This document shows, one piece after another, positions 1-11,334 of a stretch of DNA of 64,000 nucleotides; position 1 is the first letter of the stretch; every line of letters starts with the position of its first letter. Both the position numbers and the translations under genes were made by a program. This DNA comes from Lojkania enalia (lineage: Eukaryota > Ascomycota > Dothideomycetes > Pleosporales): NCBI GenBank assembly GCA_010094045.1, contig ML986645.1, forward strand, positions 68,446 through 132,445, in the 5' to 3' direction. Under the pieces are notes generated by a model that was not told the origin of the DNA, searched no databases, and saw nothing but the letters and a program-made list of their open reading frames with translations.

Positions 1-270
1 TATACAAGCCAGTGGAATTTGTTGGATTATCCTGCAGTTGCGTTTCCGGTGTTTAAGGTTGATAAAGATGTTGATGTTTGGCCGCATAATCCGGGGAAGA
101 GTTTGAGCGGACTGGACGCGGAGAATAGGGGCATGTGGGATCCTGCGGAATTTCATGGTCTGCCTGTGTCGCTGCAATTAGTGGGACGAAGATTCGAAGA
201 CGAAAAGGTCCTTGCTATTTTGGAATATGTAACACAGAAGGTCGGATTGCCATTTGAGGAATTTTCTTGA
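1..270 (+). CDS. Amidase (acetamidase-like), 3' end only
   Basis: The frame is open from the left edge to TGA at 268-270, giving the last 89 residues. It reads YTSQWNLLDYPAVAFPV, then a stretch ending in GLPVSLQLVGRRFEDEKVL. This is the usual carboxyl end of fungal amidase-signature enzymes, which hydrolyse amides to acid and ammonia; the catalytic Ser-Ser-Lys core would lie upstream, outside the window. No start codon is needed because the gene is cut by the window edge. It lies tail to tail with argJ, 87 bp between the stops. The family call is firm; the substrate cannot be told from this fragment. Confidence 0.85.
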   Translation, partial: YTSQWNLLDYPAVAFPVFKVDKDVDVWPHNPGKSLSGLDAENRGMWDPAEFHGLPVSLQLVGRRFEDEKVLAILEYVTQKVGLPFEEFS

Positions 271-357
271 ATGGGCTTGAAGACCACGAGATATCCCGAG
301 GTCCTTTCCCTCATATTTTGGATTTTAATTATCTAATTACACTTTTGCTCTACGAAT

Positions 358-1795
358 TCACGTCCTATAATCACCATTAATAGTAACATACTCATGACTG
401 AAATCGCATGTCCAAACCACAGCCTCCTTATCATACTTCTCACTTAACTTCACCAAAATCTGCAAGTCTTCTTCCGCCAGAATCTCTGCGGCCCTTGCTT
501 CATCAACCTGTTCCGGTTCGCCCTTTACCAACAATTTTAGTTCTTCGCTCCCATCTGCTGGAATGAAAGAGACACTAGTTTCTTCGGGAACGACGGACTC
601 GACGCCTTCAGCGTAGCCTGTAGCACAGAGAATACGGCCCCAGTTTGCATCTTTGCCGTACAAGGCCGTTTTTACGAGGGGTGAGCGAGCGATCGTGGAT
701 GCGACACGCTTGGCATCTTGGTATGTCTTAGCGTTGACGACTTTGATAGTTACAAATTTCGTTGCGCCTTCGCCGTCGCGGACGACTAGTTTCGCTAGGT
801 CTATTGCGAATTCGGTGAGGGTTTCTTGCATGGCCTGAAAATCGGCTCCGCTTGTGGTGGTAATGGGCTTTCCGCCTGCAGCGCCATTGGCAAGAATGGC
901 CACCGTGTCGTTGGTGGATGTATCGCCGTCGATAGATATGCTGTTGAAACTTTTTGTGATGGCGGATGTAAGGATTTCCTGAAGGGGTTTAGGGTCAATA
1001 GGTGCATCTGTGCAGATTATCCCAAGAAGTGTAGCCATGTTGGGGTGGATCATGCCAGCGCCTTTTGTCATACCAACGAGATGGTATTCTTCGGACGAGG
1101 AAGGGAGGCTGAATGTTCGGGAGACGAGCTTAGGGAAGGTATCGGTTGTGCAAATGGCTCGGGCGGCTGATAACCAGTGATCGTGTGTGTCGCCAAGGTT
1201 AAAGTATGCTGTTGGGAGCTTGTCGACAATCTTCCGGATGGGCAGTCTGACCGATAAGTCTGTGTTCATGCCTATGTTGCAGGGTGTGGAGTGTGCACCT
1301 TTGACCTATCACGCCGGTACTCATAACAATTGTCCGACTGCCATTGCCATCGTCTTCCCCATTGTTGTCCCTAATGAAACACTGATCTGTCTGCTCGCCC
1401 ATTGTGACCGCATCCTCTATGCCGCCCTTCCCTGTAACGGCATTGGCGCACCCCGAGTTTACTACAACCGCCCTAACTCCGCTGCCTGACCTCCTCTTCA
1501 GCATGTCACGCGACACCGTTACCGGCGCTGCCTGGAATTTGTTCGTTGTGAAGACCGCCGCAGCCGAGCATGGCGACTCCGACGCGATGAGAGCTAGGTC
1601 GTCGAAACGAGTATTGCTGGCTTTGACGCCAACATGGGCACTTCCTGCCTGGAAACCTAGTGGATAGGTACCGGAAGCTGGAACGTATTTCTTCTTGGAC
1701 AGCGGTATCGCGCCTTCGCCTGGTGCTGCGTATGTGCGAATCTGATTTATAACACGTCGGCAAAGCAATCGGACATTGGGTCGGACGAGAGACAT
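358..1795 (-). CDS. ARG7: Arginine biosynthesis bifunctional protein ArgJ (ornithine acetyltransferase / N-acetylglutamate synthase), mitochondrial
   Basis: Two exons, 1299-1795 and 358-1246; the 52-bp intron 1247-1298 starts GTGCAC and ends GGTCAG, joining STGVIGQR to LPIRKIV. The product is 461 aa. It moves the acetyl group from N-acetylornithine to glutamate, recycling acetyl in mitochondrial arginine synthesis. The self-cleavage site is seen as [14 protein letters not shown], with the cut expected between Ala237 and the nucleophile Thr238. The ATG at 1795 begins a basic, Arg-rich leader ([18 protein letters not shown]) typical of a mitochondrial presequence. An in-frame ATG at 1933 would add 46 residues; I preferred the shorter start because it gives the usual family length. 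A perfect TGAGTCA lies about 205 bp upstream. Confidence 0.92.
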
Positions 1796-1933
1796 AGCTA
1801 ATGTCTTGTGGAGAATACTGTCAACGGAAGTTGATCCACGGAGGGGAGGAGATCTCAGACGGAGAATGAGAGAGCTTGAGGTGCTATGACGCAGAGCTCT
1901 CACAGTGTGAAACATACAAAAAGGGCTTCGCAA

Positions 1934-4892
1934 GCCAATTGCAGGATAAGAACGGTTACATACCTGCCAGGAGCTTCTATGCTCATTAAAAAGACTATAT
2001 GAGTCAATTAAATGCGTTGATTCACCGTAGCAGAATCAAAACCCTTGACGGTCACGCCTTGAGTGTCAAAAAATTGTAGAGGTCATCACATCCGCTATCG
2101 CAATCAAGCCTTGAAGCTAGCTTTATCGGGAATAGCTGCATACTACCCCTGCTAGCGTCATGTCCTAGGCCTACTACATATAGACACTAAAATTTCTAAA
2201 TTTCTCAAGGCTGAGGCTGTCTATTGCACAGTTTTCCTCAAATCCGGCCGATCTGACCCGGGATCACGTTGAGGAGAAGTAAACGTAGAATTATGGTGCA
2301 AGTCTGGGGACTTCGAGCGCACATGAGTATAGTAACAAACATGCGACAGCACTCTCAGCCCGAGTTATACCCTAGGACTAGGTAGGCAATCAATGGCGGG
2401 TGAAAGATTCGCACACACATTGAGGTTCTGATTCAGACCTTGATCTAGATAATACGTTTTAAATATAGAAAAAATATCAAAAGCATGCCTGTTTATGAAG
2501 CTGAACTGGTTTTTCTCAATCCTACATCGCTTGTGGAGTTCTTCGTTTGGCTCTCGATTTGTTGCGGCTGGGAAGTGAGACAACTCTAAATCCTCGCATA
2601 GCAGCATGTCATTTATCAGTATTATTTTCGGTACTGGCCACAAATGCTATATTCTCAATCATTAATTTTCGATTAATAGCGATGTCCGGGCCGCAGTGTT
2701 GCCCTGTTTTACGCCTTGTGACTTGGCTATTCTAAGTGTGATATTTTTTCACGGATACAACACAATTAATTCTTCCCTTAGGAGGAACCAGATCTCTTCT
2801 GCCTTTGATACCTTTGCTATCCTAACTAAAATAATCCTTTCGAATGACGAATCGCAATCCTTGATGAGAATGCAAAGGCCTGCAGAATAGAAGCCGGACG
2901 ATGAATCCGTGCTCCTCTTTAAGGAGCGGGCACTTGTAGAAAGCGATGCACCTAGAACTGCAACTGCAGAATACGGGTTGAACGCTTCTCTCCTTGAAGA
3001 TAGGATTATCTACTTTATTGGCAAGCCTATGATTACAATCCTCAAATAGCTCTCAGTGTCCCATCGCACTCCATCCTCGCAGACCCTACATTAATGGCAA
3101 TATTCGGTCACGCAGTGACTACGAATGGCTCCGCCGCGTGTGCACTTTCCTTTTTGTTCATCTCCCTGTCCATAGACTGCTGCTATAGCCAACATGCAGC
3201 CTTCGACGAGGAGTTCAACGTTACAACGTCATTCATTTCGCCTACGCTCTAGGGCTATTTCTGCAAGACTTTAGTAGCTTCTTCCCTCTTGTATATTAAT
3301 TGCTCACTACATAGTCGCATTTATTCTGTTCGATCGCTTTGCGTACTAGACTCACTTTACCCTTTTAGAATATGCGTGGCCGCAAGTGGCTGCATCAAGC
3401 GGGCTGGGGGGCTGCCAGACTTTGCTATAGGCGCTGGGGTCTTGGAGGTTGGAAATAAAAGGAGAATGGAAAATCGAGAGCGAGAATTGTTAGCATGGGG
3501 GATCGAACGGAAATTCTTGTAGAGTAGTACGGGTTTGTAACACAGCTGTTCCACACGAATAGCTCCTCTTTCTTCTTTCTATTCTGATTTTGATAGGTAC
3601 CAAGGCCGACAAATAATTGCCAGATACGGTATTTGTATGACCTGTATACGGCTCTGAATCGAGCTTTTCTCCATCTATTGCTGAATTAAATGCCTACCGA
3701 GGGAGAGTTCGAAACACTGCCGCGTTGAACCAAGTTATCTTGAATTCGAGAAACGTAATCGAGCTCTCTCTCGCGGGCTTGTCAGCTGACGATTACGCTA
3801 AAGAGATTCAAAAGAGGCATAATATAATGTCGTTTGTCACTGAAATTTGCCGTTCTCGATGCCCTATCAGTAACGCCAGCCGGGAAAAGCAGAGCTTGAA
3901 AAATGTGTGGCGGATGACGGGCGAATTTGGAGGCGCTAGCGGGGCCAATCAACGAAACTACACCCCAAAAATAATAAAGGACCACAAAGGAGCTGGGTGC
4001 ACACGTCTTCACTCAACATGAGGAAGCTCTGGTTTATGCGTGGACTCGCAACGAAAGGAAATGACAGAACATGGACGGAGTTTTATCCCATGGTTTCCCG
4101 CTGCTAGGATGAATGGGGCTAGGTAGCCGCTTCTGCAACCGAACGCCGAACGGACGTTTGATCTGCACGAACCATATCTCGCCTCTCGCCCACCACAACA
4201 ATCTATTATCGGACTCTATCAGAGTTCTGACTGCACTATGCGATGCGCTATCTATTCGCTACACGCAATCCTAGCAGGCATTGGGGACTTGCTTGACCTG
4301 CTAGCTGATAAATGCTCATCCATAGCAAACTAGAGGTATTTGTGGGTGTTCACACTAGCTGGTGAACGTTTCATCCGAAGCCAGCAAACGCTCCTCCAGA
4401 AACAAACCGGAGTACAAGGCATGCTTTCCAACAGATATGCTCCGCCCTGTCCAACCAGCCTTCAGCCAATATAATTCGGACATTCTAGAAAACCCGAAGA
4501 AGACACGCTCTCGCGACGACGGTCTGACATGCATGGTCGCACACATTCTACATTGGCGAGCGATGATTCGCGATTCGCGCCCTGCGAGACCACCATTGCT
4601 TTTCATTTACACCACGCGAACCCTGGGTATGGGGTCCGCTCGAAGTCCGACCCACCAGCAGCGTGGTGAAATTCCGCGTTCAAATGGGGAACCCCCAAAT
4701 CCTACGAGCTCTTCGACCATGCTGATCTCTGGCCTAACCTTCCGCACACTCCTTTGATCTGTCTCGCATTTCCCTACGCTCGTTCGCTTTCTTCGCAGCC
4801 ACACACTCTTTTCCAGATTTTCGGGACGCTCTTTAGGTTTATCATGTTTTTTGTATTGATGTTTGTATCTTAGATTGGTAGTTAAACGAGCC
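1934..4892. other. Intergenic, about 3 kb, no gene supported
   Basis: The stretch is AT-leaning and full of stops in all frames; the few open frames (for instance 3725-4021 + and 4362-4757 +) show no family resemblance or splice structure. The first 200 bp should be the argJ promoter and the last few hundred the promoter of the membrane-protein gene. I see no tRNA and no mobile element. Confidence 0.6.
2000..2006. promoter_or_regulatory. Gcn4/CPC1-type site TGAGTCA upstream of argJ
   Basis: The palindromic TGAGTCA sits about 205 bp before the argJ start. TGA(C/G)TCA is the known binding site of Gcn4, CPC1 and CpcA, which raise amino-acid biosynthesis genes on starvation. Its position before an arginine gene makes function plausible; binding is inferred. 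Confidence 0.55.
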
Positions 4893-6476
4893 ATGAGCCC
4901 ATACTCGGTTGTCCACCCAACAAGATATCGACATCATGATTACCATAAGAGACAGGAAAACCTGTCTCCAGACCTAACGAGTAGCCCTACACCGACATCT
5001 CCACGCCCGAATCTTGGGCCGTTGACAACAACATTTACGCCTCCAACATACTGCACTCGTCCAAATCTTGCCTGCTCAACATGTAAATCCGCCTGGCGCG
5101 CTCAATCATGTGCGCAAGACTCCAGTGGACCACGCCCTGAAGATGACACCGGATGTTGGCCCAGAGCGACCTCTTATCCCAATGAGCCTCCTCTTGTTGG
5201 ATTGGGCTTCTACTCTCCAGGTGTGGTATGTCCAACTGGATACACCAGTGCCTGCACTGCAGCATTCGAAGCGAGTGATCAGTCCATGACGATTCCTACT
5301 CCAGCGCCTTTTGACGGACGCTTCCAGTTCCCGCTGGTAGCGGGAGAAACAGCGGTGGGATGCTGTCCGACAGGATACACATGCGCCTCTTATACTGAAA
5401 ACGGCAGGCAGACATGTCATGCTGTAGCGACTTCAACGCGTTTCGATGCAATGTTATGCACCGGAACGTCGACCAGTACACTGAACGGTTTCTTCATTCC
5501 GTTTACGACGGATGCTGTTACGGTATCCAGCATGGATCTCTGGGCTCCCCTAATCCAAATAAACTGGCAAGCCAGCGATCTTCCAGGCTTCAAGTCGACC
5601 TCCTCATCAAGCAGATCTACCCAAGCCCGCTCCATCCTTACAGCATCTACTGCCTCATCAGTACCAATAACCGCTGCCCTACAGCCTGCAAATACCGACA
5701 CCGCACAATCTGACCCCGCTCTCAGTCCACCGAAGGCGCTATCTTCCGGAGCAATAGCAGGAATATCCATATCCTGCGCCCTAGCCCTCCTTGCCGCCGC
5801 CCTACTCCTCTTCTACCTCTATCGCCGACGCTCCCAAGCCCGCAACCCAAACGCCAACACAAACGCCAACCCGAACTTCCCCTCTAGCCCTACTCACAAA
5901 TCTAGCCCCTCAAAAATCCACACCTTCTCCGCCTTCACCATCCCCTTAACAACAACGAAGACAACAGCCCCCGACCTCCACTCCAGCACCCACCCCTCCG
6001 AACCCCAGTTCGCCACCGGCCCAGTCTACGAACTAGGTCCCGGCGGTCGGGAAAAGATTGCGGTGGCTGAAGGCAACAAGATAAGATTGGACACGCAGAG
6101 CGCGGGGTTCGGGCGCGGACTAGGCGTCGAGGATGATCTGGAGAGTCCAATTGATGGCTCGAGTCCGTTTCGATTGAAGAGGGGGAATACCGTGAAGAAG
6201 AAAGGGGTTGGCGGGGAGGGGGCAGAGGATGAGTTGGGCGATGATGGCGACTTGAGAGAGCGGAGGGATGAGGGTGGTGGGGAGAGTGATGCGGGTGGGA
6301 CGTGGTATAGGCAGAGTGAGATTGAGGGGAATGCGAAGGCGGGTGCGTGGTTCAGGGAGAGCGGGGCTGAGGGGGATACGAGGGCGAGTGCGTGGTTGAG
6401 GGAGAGTAGTGTGTATGAATATCGGGAGGATGATGGGTGGGATTATTCTGCTAGCGTTAAGGGGGTTGCATTGTAG
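4893..6476 (+). CDS. Cysteine-rich single-pass membrane protein, unknown function
   Basis: Single open frame, 527 aa from the ATG at 4893. Residues about 45-215 form a Cys-rich part with motifs such as LGPLTTTFTPPTYC, FYSPGVVCPTGYTSAC and VGCCPTGYTC, a pattern common in fungal surface proteins. A Ser/Thr stalk follows, then one membrane helix at about 287-309 (GAIAGISISCALALLAAALL) with the basic stop RRR, and a low-complexity cytoplasmic tail with a repeated WYRQSE / WFRESG / WLRESS element. I recognise no enzyme. A cell-wall or stress-sensing role is only a guess. Oddly, no signal peptide is visible after this ATG; a Lys-Arg at about 22-23 hints that the true amino end lies on a missed upstream exon (a stop-bounded MFFVLMFV peptide lies just before). 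Confidence 0.7.
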   Translation: MSPYSVVHPTRYRHHDYHKRQENLSPDLTSSPTPTSPRPNLGPLTTTFTPPTYCTRPNLACSTCKSAWRAQSCAQDSSGPRPEDDTGCWPRATSYPNEPPLVGLGFYSPGVVCPTGYTSACTAAFEASDQSMTIPTPAPFDGRFQFPLVAGETAVGCCPTGYTCASYTENGRQTCHAVATSTRFDAMLCTGTSTSTLNGFFIPFTTDAVTVSSMDLWAPLIQINWQASDLPGFKSTSSSSRSTQARSILTASTASSVPITAALQPANTDTAQSDPALSPPKALSSGAIAGISISCALALLAAALLLFYLYRRRSQARNPNANTNANPNFPSSPTHKSSPSKIHTFSAFTIPLTTTKTTAPDLHSSTHPSEPQFATGPVYELGPGGREKIAVAEGNKIRLDTQSAGFGRGLGVEDDLESPIDGSSPFRLKRGNTVKKKGVGGEGAEDELGDDGDLRERRDEGGGESDAGGTWYRQSEIEGNAKAGAWFRESGAEGDTRASAWLRESSVYEYREDDGWDYSASVKGVAL

Positions 6477-6922
6477 GATTTCTTTCCGTGTTATTTATTT
6501 CTGCTTCGGTTATCTTTACGATGGCTACGAGGAACATGTATGTATGCATATGATGGCAAGAGATGGAACTGGATTATAGATGTTGGGACTCGGGTCGCAT
6601 TTTCTCTTCTTGTATATCTTCTCCGCAGTATATTGTTTGGTAATGCATATCTGCAGATTGGTCAACGTGAGTTTTAAGACAAGCTATGGTAGACAAACTT
6701 CGTATAGCACCAAATGAAGCCCGAAACTGTACAACCCATGCCGAACGCCTTGTGCCGGCAAATTATCCTTGGGTATCTCTATGCCATGCCAATCTTCAGC
6801 GGCCCCAAAGCTCAGGTGGGCCACCCCAACATCGTCTCAGTCGAGCCTGAAGGAGCCATGCCTCTGCGCATATCAAATTTCTGGAGCGTCTTATGATGTA
6901 ATACCACACATCTATTATATCC
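6477..6922. other. Intergenic 3' region between two tail-to-tail genes
   Basis: About 450 bp between the membrane-protein stop and the BUD31 stop. It should hold both 3' untranslated regions. No further feature is seen. Confidence 0.5.
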
Positions 6923-7446
6923 TCAGTCTCCGCTCGAGCACCCTCGACATCCACAGTTCACACACTGCACATCCTGCCCCTCACTCAACTGAGCTTTCGG
7001 CACGCGGCAAATACACGTTGATCGAAAGTTCGTCTCCTTGGTCTGAATACAGCGCGTGCAGCAGAGCTATGACAACCGTTAGTAAACTAACTCAACCCAC
7101 AAAAGACATATTAAACAAAAGACAAGGCTTTCAAACATACTTTCTCATACCCCTGCTTCTTCCACTTTGCAATTAACATTGCATCCGCATACCCATTTTT
7201 CAACAACCAGTCATACAGCTGCTTGGATATCGCCTCCTTCTCGTAATACAGGTCGTATATGTAACGAGAGCGCTGATGGGTAATTTGGAAGATGGGCCAG
7301 AGCATTTCGTATTTCTTCTTGCCATCGTGCGGGGCGTTTTCGGCGTCTTTCATTTTATTTGCAAATTCGAGGAGTGTGTCTTCGATGTCTTCGAAGCCGT
7401 CCGGTGGCGGTTTTTTGGAGCGGGCGGCGGTGCGGATGGGCGGCAT
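6923..7446 (-). CDS. BUD31: BUD31/Cwf14 (G10) pre-mRNA splicing factor
   Basis: Two exons, 7141-7446 and 6923-7066, with a 74-bp intron (GTATGT donor, TTTACTAAC branch region, CATAG acceptor); 149 aa. BUD31 is a small nuclear protein of the activated spliceosome. The family core is plain: [53 protein letters not shown] and [10 protein letters not shown]. The second exon supplies the conserved Cys-rich zinc-binding end, [18 protein letters not shown] and [12 protein letters not shown]. An in-frame ATG four codons upstream (MQGK) is possible, but the start used here fits the family. It stands head to head with NDUFA6, 243 bp between start codons. Confidence 0.95.
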
Positions 7447-7689
7447 CTTTCCTTGCACTTCTGATAAGGCTTGGAGAGTAGTCTATGTCAACAATTTCAC
7501 GGTTGGAGAGCCTGATGGTAGGGTAAACGTATGGGTGTGGTGGTCGAGGTGGGATGTCTCAAGTTGTGAAGTAGGCAAGTGGGTGAAGGAATGGCTGCCA
7601 AGACCGGTCTTGGCACCGCTAATCAACCCACCGAGCTACATCGTCAATGCAGCAGGTTCCAGCAGCGAGACCAGCCCAACACCACAGCC

Positions 7690-8396
7690 ATGACAATCAA
7701 TCCGACATACCTTGCTCAGAGGACGCGCTCCTGTATGGTTACTATTTGCTCTATATTTATGGGATATGCTAATGCGGCGTAGCGGTCAATTGGGCCGATG
7801 CAAAGAGGAGGGTTCTTCACTCATACCGGGATTGGTTGAGAGCTGTACGTTTCCAGTAACGCCGACGAGCACCGTGCATATTGAAGAGAAGGGAAATTTA
7901 AACACAAAGGAATATCCAGGAGCGTTAAGAGGTATTGGGCTAATGAAGGCAATATGCAGGCTCCCGAAATCCAATCGATGTATACGCTCAGCCTCCCCGT
8001 CTCCACGCTCCGAACAAAGATGCGACAAGAATTCGAGAGGCATCGATACGTTAGCCAGCTTCGGACTATCGATGTTCTCCTATTCAATAGCCACCAGGAG
8101 TTCCAGGTACGGACCCTTCCCCCGGGCCCCGGGGGTCGCCGATCAAGGATCCACACATCACTTCTCTAGTTCCCACTAGGTTGGAGATTCTCGGGAGACA
8201 AGGCTAATATACTGGTCTAGGAAACATTGAACTACTGGAAACAACTCTCACACGTTATGAAGTACTTTCGCGCAGAGGAAGACCCGAAAGCAAGGTTGCC
8301 GAAGAACTTCATAAACGGATTCTTGGAGGTATATATCTCCCCGTCAAAGCGCCCTTCTCTTATTCACACCTAACTTTTACGTAGGGTCGCAACTAG
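7690..8396 (+). CDS. NDUFA6: Complex I LYR subunit NDUFA6 (B14) homologue
   Basis: Five exons: 7690-7732, 7783-7844, 7960-8106, 8221-8328 and 8385-8396, with introns of 50, 115, 114 and 56 bp, all GT-AG. The spliced product is 123 aa, the normal family length. It is an accessory LYR-motif subunit of mitochondrial NADH:ubiquinone oxidoreductase, which binds acyl carrier protein in the peripheral arm. The LYR-type element is seen as RVLHSYRDWLRAAPEIQ; the rest (LRTKMRQEFERHRYV, TIDVLLFNSHQEFQETLNYW, EEDPKARLPKNFINGFLEGR) matches the family closely. The last exon codes only for Gly-Arg-Asn and the stop. No single exon stands out as an ORF, so the gene is easily missed. It shares a promoter region with BUD31 and ends 135 bp from RPC19. 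Confidence 0.93.
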
Positions 8397-8531
8397 GTCA
8401 CACTCCTTCGGCAGATGTGCATAAGACGTGTAAATATATAGTCTGAATACCATTTCCTTCTGTGCGCCTCATGCCCCCCTTTTCTTTGATCTATAAACGC
8501 CATGCAATGCAGTGAACTTGGTGGTAAGAGA

Positions 8532-9169
8532 CTATGACGCCTGTTTTAGCTTTTCGTCAAACTCGTCTCGAGCAACTGTAAACTTGTCGATGATAATGTC
8601 GCACATGTCCATCAGATCATCCAGCCCTTTCTCTAGCACTGTGTACACGTTGACTCCATCTATTCATAGCCGTTAGCCCCACGTGCTTCGATTGTCTGAA
8701 ATGCAACTTGGCTAGACAGGCCAGCCTTGGCCAAGAGATACATACCATAAGTCTGAATACGTAGATTCATCTTCTCCTCTGACGGATGTGGAATCGAGTA
8801 CCCACAGAACTCGACATCCGGACTATATGACTTATTAACAGTTGTTCTTACGGTCTCCCACCATTACTTCATGCTCGAATATTATGACATGCTTACTTTT
8901 TCATGATGATATACCTCAGCGCATTCCCCAGCGTATGATCCTCCTTTTCAAACTGGAAAGAAGCGGCTGTATCGGTGGCGCCAGGCAACTATGAACCACT
9001 ACGATTAGCTTTTCCTTACCCATAATACTTTCTCTGCGGGTAGTAAACGTACGACTCGTATCCGGTCTCGATCAAGGACTCCATCTCCGTCGTCCTCAAA
9101 GTCCATACCATCCGTCGCCTGAAGGACTGTGGGATCGTGCATCTCTGTGTCTTGCGTTTGCGTAGGCAT
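8532..9169 (-). CDS. RPC19: RPC19 (AC19), shared subunit of RNA polymerases I and III
   Basis: Four exons: 9053-9169, 8897-8988, 8746-8822 and 8532-8659, with introns of 64, 74 and 86 bp; 137 aa. AC19 pairs with AC40 to form the assembly platform of Pol I and Pol III, like bacterial alpha. Family motifs are seen across the joins: [69 protein letters not shown] and [15 protein letters not shown]. The first intron uses GTACGT and a GCTAATC branch point; reading through instead would give a stop. Residues 1-38 are acidic, as usual. It is head to head with HIS3, 316 bp apart. Confidence 0.93.
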
Positions 9170-9485
9170 TTTCAACAAGTCTTGCTAGTCTTCCTGTTAA
9201 TTTTCCTCTTTTTGTCACTTGAGATGCAGATTCGTAGTAGTTAAACAAGTGAATCCAGTTTCATGTGCGACGGCGAAACTGATATCAAAAATTTAGGTCC
9301 ACCGCTAAATCTCGAAGGCCCTCAGCCCTGCCAAGACCCCACCACAGCCCCGCGTCACTGTGCATCCCGCCTTGAGCTTTTTAATTGTCGCTTCCGAAAT
9401 CGCATCGCAGCTCCCAACCCATCGCTCCACCACAACCCCAATAACACTTTCATCGCCTCCACATATCTACTCGACCAAACTCACA

Positions 9486-10324
9486 ATGCCTCGCACCGCC
9501 TCCCTAAACCGCGACACCAACGAGACAAAAATCCAGCTCAGTCTAAACCTCGACGGCGGCTCCGTCGAGCCCTACGCACCCTCCGATTACTGGGACGCTA
9601 TCGATCAAAAAGCCATCAATGGCGAGAATGAAGCAAAGGCGCATGCGATGCAGAAAACCGGCGCCCAAATCATCGAAGTAGACACCGGGATCGGGTTTCT
9701 CGACCACATGATTCACGCGCTGGCGAAGCACGCAGGCTGGAGTCTGCGAGTGCGGTGTCGGGGCGATTTGCACAGTACGTCTATGTTCCCCCCTTCATAA
9801 TCCCTCTCTACTTCAAGGCCCGTAGCCGAGAGAAACAGCCCAAAAGCAACTCCGCAAGCAACAAGAGAATAGAAACCAAGCACGTATTATAATATAAACA
9901 CTAACACCCCACAGTCGATGATCACCACACCTCCGAAGACACATTTCTTGCCCTCGGCACTGCCTTCAAAGCCAGCCTCCGCACATCCACTGGCCTAGCG
10001 CGCTTCGGCTCCGCCTATGCTCCGCTCGACGAAGCCCTCTCCCGCGCCGTAATCGACCTCTCCAATCGCCCCTACTCCGTCATAAACCTCGGCCTCCGCC
10101 GCGAGAAAATCGGCGACCTGTCTACCGAAATGCTTCCTCACTGCCTGCAGTCCTTCGCCCAGAACGCCGGCGTCACGCTGCACGTGGATTGTCTGCGTGG
10201 CGATAATGATCATCATAGGGCTGAGAGCGCATTTAAGGCGCTGGCAGTTGCGATTAGACAGGCGACAACGCCGGTTAGAGGTAGAGAAGGCGAGGTTATG
10301 AGCACGAAGGGAGTGCTATATTGA
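9486..10324 (+). CDS. HIS3: Imidazoleglycerol-phosphate dehydratase
   Basis: Two exons, 9486-9774 and 9915-10324, with a 140-bp intron (GTACGT donor, CACTAAC branch region, CACAG acceptor); 232 aa. The enzyme turns imidazole glycerol phosphate into imidazole acetol phosphate, the seventh step of histidine synthesis. Its manganese-binding histidine motifs are all present: [34 protein letters not shown] just after the join, and [15 protein letters not shown] near the end. The start fits the family length; an upstream extension to 9360 in the same frame has no family support. I looked for a TGA(C/G)TCA element in the 316-bp promoter shared with RPC19 and saw none. Confidence 0.96.
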
Positions 10325-11334
10325 TCTATAGGTGTGTACGGGCCTGGCCAATCTCTAATGATTCGTTTGGGGAGGAGATAGTGCACTTGGTTGGATGTAG
10401 GCGATAGATGTTTTTAGCAGGGGGTGCTAGTGACGAGGAATTTTATTGCATTTTGCTGGCGTCTGTACAGGGAAAACGAGATATCTGAGATAGAAGGTAG
10501 ATTTCTAGCTATATATGCATTATCGGATTCGATCCGATTCGGAGAAAAAAGTGCTATGAAGTGCGCCGTCTACATTGTCCATCCGGCGCAAAAACATAAA
10601 TTCACGCCCTTCGTCTCACTCCGGAGCAAGCAACATGACTAGACACCAAACCATGGTGTGTAGAACATACAAATTAGACTCCATCAAGGCGATTATAGTC
10701 TACCAACTAGAACAGTCACATCACCGCAACAAGCAAGCCAAAGTATGATATCGAGAGAACATGTTTCATTAGCATAGTAAAACCCTCATCCGGATGTCAA
10801 TCCATCCATAGAGCCTTTCTCAATGGTCCACAGAATCAAAGAGTGCCCTCCATTCATTACCTACATCTCACCAAAGAGCACTCTTAAATCCATTCTTCAA
10901 TTCATCGATAGAACCCAAACGCTATAGAAAACAAAGCTCTCGACAATCGCTCCACCAACGGTATATGTACTACAGAAAAGCCACAAAAAAACAATGAGAT
11001 ATAGACCCAGAATCCGATCAAATCTGCCGACCGCCCATGCGCCAAAAACCAACCAGAGTAATTGGGCAGACGCGAGTCTGCGCTGAATAGGTCGGTATAA
11101 TAACGCTACCAGAGGGAACCAGCCAATCAGTCAAGTCGTGGGTATCATTCGTCGTGACATCGTAACGGGATCAATACGATACGCATTTAAGCGGATAACA
11201 TACTTAAGATCCAACATAAAGGTTGTGTCGATCAAAATAAGTTGATAGACAAGTTGTCCTCTACAACCGTCATCAAGATAGCAAATCCAGAAGATAATTA
11301 CCAGTCGAAGCCAAGAGACAATAGAGATGAGCGT
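10325..11334. other. Intergenic, 3' to 3' between HIS3 and the forkhead gene
   Basis: About 1 kb between convergent genes, AT-rich and without a credible open frame. It should hold two 3' untranslated regions. Nothing else is seen. Confidence 0.5.

Noticed and set aside
1796..1933. Longer argJ amino end starting at 1933
   Set aside because: In frame, but the 46 extra residues do not look family-like and the shorter start already gives a good presequence and usual length.
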